Positions 61,273-64,000 of a stretch of DNA of 64,000 nucleotides are shown piece by piece. The number at the start of each line of letters is the position of its first letter. Position 1 is the first letter of the stretch. Source of the DNA: JAVBJN01 sp031546985 (GTDB taxonomy: Bacteria; Bacteroidota; Bacteroidia; Chitinophagales; Chitinophagaceae); the NCBI GenBank assembly GCA_031546985.1, contig JAVBJN010000039.1:3540-67539 (forward strand). The letters are read 5' to 3'. A model generated the notes under the pieces. It did not search any database. It saw only the letters and a program-made list of their open reading frames with translations, and was not told where the DNA came from. Made by a program: the position numbers and the translations under genes.

Positions 61273-62334
61273 ATGAATATCGCCATCGTAGGAGCCGGAA
61301 TAGGGGGATTGACTACCGCCATTGCCTTACGTAAAAAAGGGTTTAACATAACCGTATTTGAGCAAGCTCTAGAAATTAAAGCCGTAGGCGCCGGCATTAT
61401 TATGGCACACAATGCCAACCAGGTTTTTCAGCATTTAGGCTTGTACGAACAGGTAAGAGATGCAGGACATCCGCTAACAGAACTCATCATCGCCAACGAA
61501 AAGCAACAAACCATTAGTGCTGTGCATGTCGCCGGTTTTAACAAGCAGTACAATACGGTTACAACAGCCATACGCCGCTCAGCCTTGCATCATATTCTGA
61601 TGGCGCAATTGCAATCAGAAATCATTCGTACTGGTCACCAACTTACCAGCTTTACCCAACGCGATCATAAAGTTGAAATACGTTTTAGCAACAACGAAAC
61701 AGGGCTTTTTGATCTGCTGATCGGAGCCGATGGCATTAATTCGGCGGTACGCAAACAATTGTTTCCCGGCAGCGCCACAAGAAACGTACACCAGGCCTGC
61801 TGGCGCGGATTATGCACCACGGCTGTTGCCAACACCAATGCATCGCAACTTATCAAAACCAAACCAGCACGCCCTTGCAATACACAAAAGCCCAGCTCTT
61901 GCACGAGTTTAAAGACTTTGGCAACACAGCGCTGGGCACATTATATCCGACACGCCGGAACCATACATTTTTAAGAATGATCTGTTTGACCTGCATCCAC
62001 TTCAAAACTGGCACCAGGGCCGCGTATGCCTGCTTGGCGATGCAGCCCACGCCACCACGCCCAACCTGGGGCAGGGTGCCTGCCAGGCCATAGAAGACGC
62101 TTATATCCTGGCCGATTGTCTTTCGCAACAAACCGATCCAGAAACTGCTTTTGCCCATTACCAGCAACGACGTTATGTAAAAGTAAACCGTATTGTACGC
62201 TCCAGTAACATGATTGGCAAAATGGCGCACCTCAAAAATCCCATTTTACGGGCATTCAGAAACATAGTACTAAAAGCCACCCCCGTAACGGCTATGCAAA
62301 AGCAAAATGCATTTATCTTCGATATCGACTATTA
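61273..62334 (+). pseudogene. Degraded FAD-dependent monooxygenase
   Basis: Starts as a normal PHBH-fold monooxygenase: GAGIGGLTTAIALRKKG for FAD binding (7-23), then LLIGADGINSAVRKQL. In frame 1 it runs to about 61855 (ASQLIKTKP). The middle of the family (roughly 40 residues) is then missing. KAQLLHEFKDFGNTALGTL continues in frame 3 (about 61881-61940), and from about 61948 the remainder is in frame 2: SDTPEPYIFKNDLFDLHPL, GRVCLLGDAAHATTPNLGQG (the GD motif), ending IFDIDY at 62334. So there are two frameshifts and a deletion. The original would have been a flavin hydroxylase for a small molecule. Sequencing error could explain one shift, not the deletion too. Confidence 0.8.
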
Positions 62335-62344
62335 ACAACCTATC

Positions 62345-62773
62345 ATGACAGACCTATTACTGCTCATTAATTCGGTAATCTTTCTATTACTGTCCGCGCT
62401 TCATATCTATTGGCTCGCTGGCGGAAAATGGGCGCTCCAAAACGCATTACCACAAAAAGCAGGCACATCAGAAGTAATAAAGCAGCCAGGTAATGCAGCC
62501 ACACTTATTGTAGCGCTGGGCTTAGCCACATTTGCAGTCGTTACATTTGCCAATATCGATTCTGGCACCTACGTTCCCACCCAAATGGCGCGGTATAGTT
62601 TGCTGGGTATTGGAATTATTTTCCTGATGCGAACCATTGGCGATTTTAAGTATATCGGGCTAAGCAAACGTATAAACGATACGCCTTTCGCCCTGGCAGA
62701 TAAGCGGATTTATGTGCCGTTATGCGCATACATAGGTATTAGCAGTATTATTTGCTTTGTTTATGCAGCATAG
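62345..62773 (+). CDS. DUF3995 membrane protein
   Basis: 142 residues with four predicted membrane helices (about 3-24, 50-68, 84-100 and 122-140). The motif SALHIYWLAGGKWA near 17-30 is typical of DUF3995. No function is known for the family. It begins 10 bp after the degraded monooxygenase and would have been transcribed with it. Confidence 0.8.
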   Translation: MTDLLLLINSVIFLLLSALHIYWLAGGKWALQNALPQKAGTSEVIKQPGNAATLIVALGLATFAVVTFANIDSGTYVPTQMARYSLLGIGIIFLMRTIGDFKYIGLSKRINDTPFALADKRIYVPLCAYIGISSIICFVYAA

Positions 62774-62819
62774 AAGTTCGTGACCCCGTAAGCTGCCCAA
62801 ACTTCGGTAACTTCAGTGC

Positions 62820-63224
62820 ATGGAATCAAAAATGAAATTTCACACCCGCAAATGGGTGAAACCAGAAGACCTGAATCCGAACCAGAGCTTATTTGGTGGC
62901 CGTTTGCTGCAATGGATCGACGAAGAAGCGGCGCTTTATGCGATCATACAACTGGAGAACCTGCATGTAGTAACCAAGTTTATGTCGGAGATCAATTTTC
63001 TATCGGCACCCGTGCAAGGCGATATTATAGAAATTGGGCTCGTAGCCACACATTTTGGTAACACCTCCATGACCATGACCTGTGAGGTGCGCAACAAACT
63101 TACACGCCAGAAAGTACTTACCATCGATAAAATAGTTTTCGTCAACCTCGACAAGGCAGGCAATCCGGCGCCGCATGGCAAAACCGAGATTACGTTTATA
63201 AAAGACAAGTTCCCGGAGGACTAG
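62820..63224 (+). CDS. Acyl-CoA thioesterase (hotdog fold, YciA-like)
   Basis: 134-residue hotdog-fold protein. DLNPNQSLFGGRLLQWIDEEAA is the standard N-terminal part with the family N, G and D; the later KFMSEINFLSAPVQGDIIEIG and KIVFVNLDKAGNPAPHG complete it. It hydrolyses acyl-CoA to free acid and CoA, with broad specificity in known relatives. Starts 46 bp after DUF3995. Followed by non-coding sequence to the end of the window. Confidence 0.87.
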   Translation: MESKMKFHTRKWVKPEDLNPNQSLFGGRLLQWIDEEAALYAIIQLENLHVVTKFMSEINFLSAPVQGDIIEIGLVATHFGNTSMTMTCEVRNKLTRQKVLTIDKIVFVNLDKAGNPAPHGKTEITFIKDKFPED

Positions 63225-63361
63225 TGCTAAATCGTACACTATTTGACCGCTGCTGCATGAAAATTGTAACGGGCAGGGTGCTTGTGAGAACAACTATACA
63301 ACAGAAGTATGTATTAAGCAGAGGGTTTTACTGTTTATGTTTATTCTATTTAACATAATAT

Positions 63362-63553
63362 TAATTATAGGACAAATCGGCTTGCCGTTAATCAAGCGTT
63401 CCGCTCGTAGTCCTATAATGTTATATTATGTCTGCGCTGCGCTTGCCCTTCGGGTAAATAGAAATCACTCTCCGATTCAGGTTCTCGTTATCCAGAATCC
63501 TTGCCGCTTAGATTTCTTTCGCCTCAGATGGTAAGCCATTTGTCCTATAATTA
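63362..63553. mobile_element. 192-bp element with inverted ends, MITE-like
   Basis: Left end TAATTATAGGACAAAT at 63362-63377 and right end ATTTGTCCTATAATTA at 63538-63553 are perfect inverted copies; the match continues into GGCTTGCC / GGTAAGCC with one indel and one mismatch. The left end also pairs with a second inverted copy, GTCCTATAATG...TATTATG at 63410-63430. There is no ORF inside. This looks like a small non-autonomous element or a large folded RNA; no target duplication is obvious (adjacent bases are AT-rich). Confidence 0.5.
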
Positions 63554-63613
63554 GTCATTATATCTCCGCTGCGCTCCGGGCTAAAGCCTAAATAGCCGCT
63601 CGGCCAACGCTTT

Positions 63614-63674
63614 GGCTTATAAAATTCTGCTGCGTGCTGCGCATAATTTACGCAGCAATTTTATGCGCCAAGCC
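63614..63674. repeat. Imperfect inverted repeat next to the 192-bp element
   Basis: GGCTTATAAAATTCTGCTGCG and ACGCAGCAATTTTAT...GCCAAGCC form a stem of about 20 bp with small gaps, around a loop GCTGCGCATAATTT. Confidence 0.5.
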
Positions 63675-63695
63675 ACCGCACGGCCCGCGATTTAA

Positions 63696-63929
63696 GAATA
63701 CAGCCTCAAAGGAAAACGCGGCAATCAGAAAGCATACACCAAAGAGAGCAAACAACTGGAACATAAAAATGCCTACGAGCCGTGGTCTGCCGCGGCAGAC
63801 GAACAACTGGAACTACTTTTTTGCGAAGGCAAAACGGTAGCAGCGTTGGCAGAACATTTCCGTCGCAACAAGGGCGCTATCAACTCCAGCATCAAAAAGC
63901 TGGAACTCCGGGAAAAGTACGACCGATAG
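63696..63929 (+). pseudogene. C-terminal remnant of a larger protein (helix-turn-helix-like module)
   Basis: An open frame of 77 codons with no start: it begins right after an in-frame TAA (63693-63695) and ends at TAG 63927-63929. The product, with YEPWSAAADEQLELLFCEG and KTVAALAEHFRRNKGAINS then KKLEL, resembles the C-terminal DNA-binding-like module found at the end of Bacteroidota helicase/ATPase-type proteins, in which a cluster of W-S and D-E residues precedes an HTH-like LAEHF-RNKGAI. The rest of the gene is not here, since 63225-63695 is repeats. Probably a leftover of a rearrangement. Confidence 0.5.
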
Positions 63930-63981
63930 CATCCCGCTCCATCGCACAAACGCCCACCCACACCAATAAAAGAAAAGAGTA

Positions 63982-64000
63982 GGGGCGGCTCCGCCGCCCC
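63982..64000. repeat. GC-rich palindrome at the window end
   Basis: GGGGCGG-CTCCG-CCGCCCC with a 7-bp stem; continues past the window, so its extent is unknown. Confidence 0.4.

Noticed and set aside
1..64000. tRNA genes
   Set aside because: I saw no cloverleaf with a matching T-loop; GTTCGAA-like strings are inside genes. A tRNAscan run would settle this.

Overview
The window looks like a chromosomal segment of a member of Bacteroidota, most likely Chitinophagaceae. The evidence is several secreted proteins with type IX secretion (T9SS) C-terminal sorting domains (PNP-type motif, final Lys), a TonB-dependent receptor paired with a DUF4249 lipoprotein, DUF2027-Smr and Porin_10-like families, promoters of the Bacteroidota type (TTTG, about 19 bp, TAnnTTTG), and genes that mostly lack a Shine-Dalgarno sequence. 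The family assignment is an inference. I see no rRNA, tRNA, CRISPR array, phage or intact transposase.

Layout. 0-5.3 kb, minus strand: mqnE, two secreted M43 metalloproteases, two tandem bifunctional-nuclease paralogues. 5.4-9 kb: etfBA, then a small TPR gene coupled to tilS. 9-14.8 kb, minus: OsmC, a membrane protein, bestrophin and universal stress protein, an OmpR-type two-component pair, and a small unknown gene. 15-20.4 kb: sucC with a textbook promoter, a TonB-like protein, purine nucleoside phosphorylase, an outer-membrane porin. 20.7-30 kb, plus: a ferritin-like protein with a Cys-rich tail, a DUF692/MNIO enzyme and a DUF2063 partner; then a TonB receptor, a DUF4249 lipoprotein and a LytS/LytTR pair. 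30-43 kb: AHSA1-like protein, a probably very abundant T9SS protein, proline dehydrogenase, methyltransferase, Smr protein, rnpB (RNase P RNA), formimidoylglutamase-like protein, DUF885 peptidase, AraC regulator, a candidate small RNA, DPP-IV-like peptidase. 43-51 kb: ABC-F ATPase, a five-repeat serine hydrolase, then rtcB-prfH-TPR behind a long structured leader. 51-59.5 kb: one giant 2849-residue T9SS protein. 59.7-64 kb: cupin-like protein, Crp/Fnr regulator, a degraded FAD monooxygenase, DUF3995, thioesterase, then a non-coding end with inverted repeats and a gene remnant.

Two systems stand out. (1) Positions 20759-24579 have the MNIO plus DUF2063-partner pair known from RiPP pathways such as methanobactin and bufferin, but the only candidate substrate beside them is a 680-residue ferritin-like protein whose last 180 residues carry nine cysteines in CX5C-type spacing. 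A TonB receptor with a lipoprotein and two-component regulator follows, which recalls the methanobactin layout. (2) Positions 48055-50965 encode an RtcB ligase and the release factor homologue PrfH, a pair associated with rescue and repair of ribosomes cut in 16S rRNA, plus a TPR protein. Its 280-nt leader holds an 11-codon ORF with a strong Shine-Dalgarno sequence, which is odd in this phylum and could sense loss of the 16S 3' end.

Intergenic DNA carries a dispersed family of short palindromic repeats built on TTCGACAGGCTCAG, GCGGGACAGGC and TCATCCTGC-type cores.
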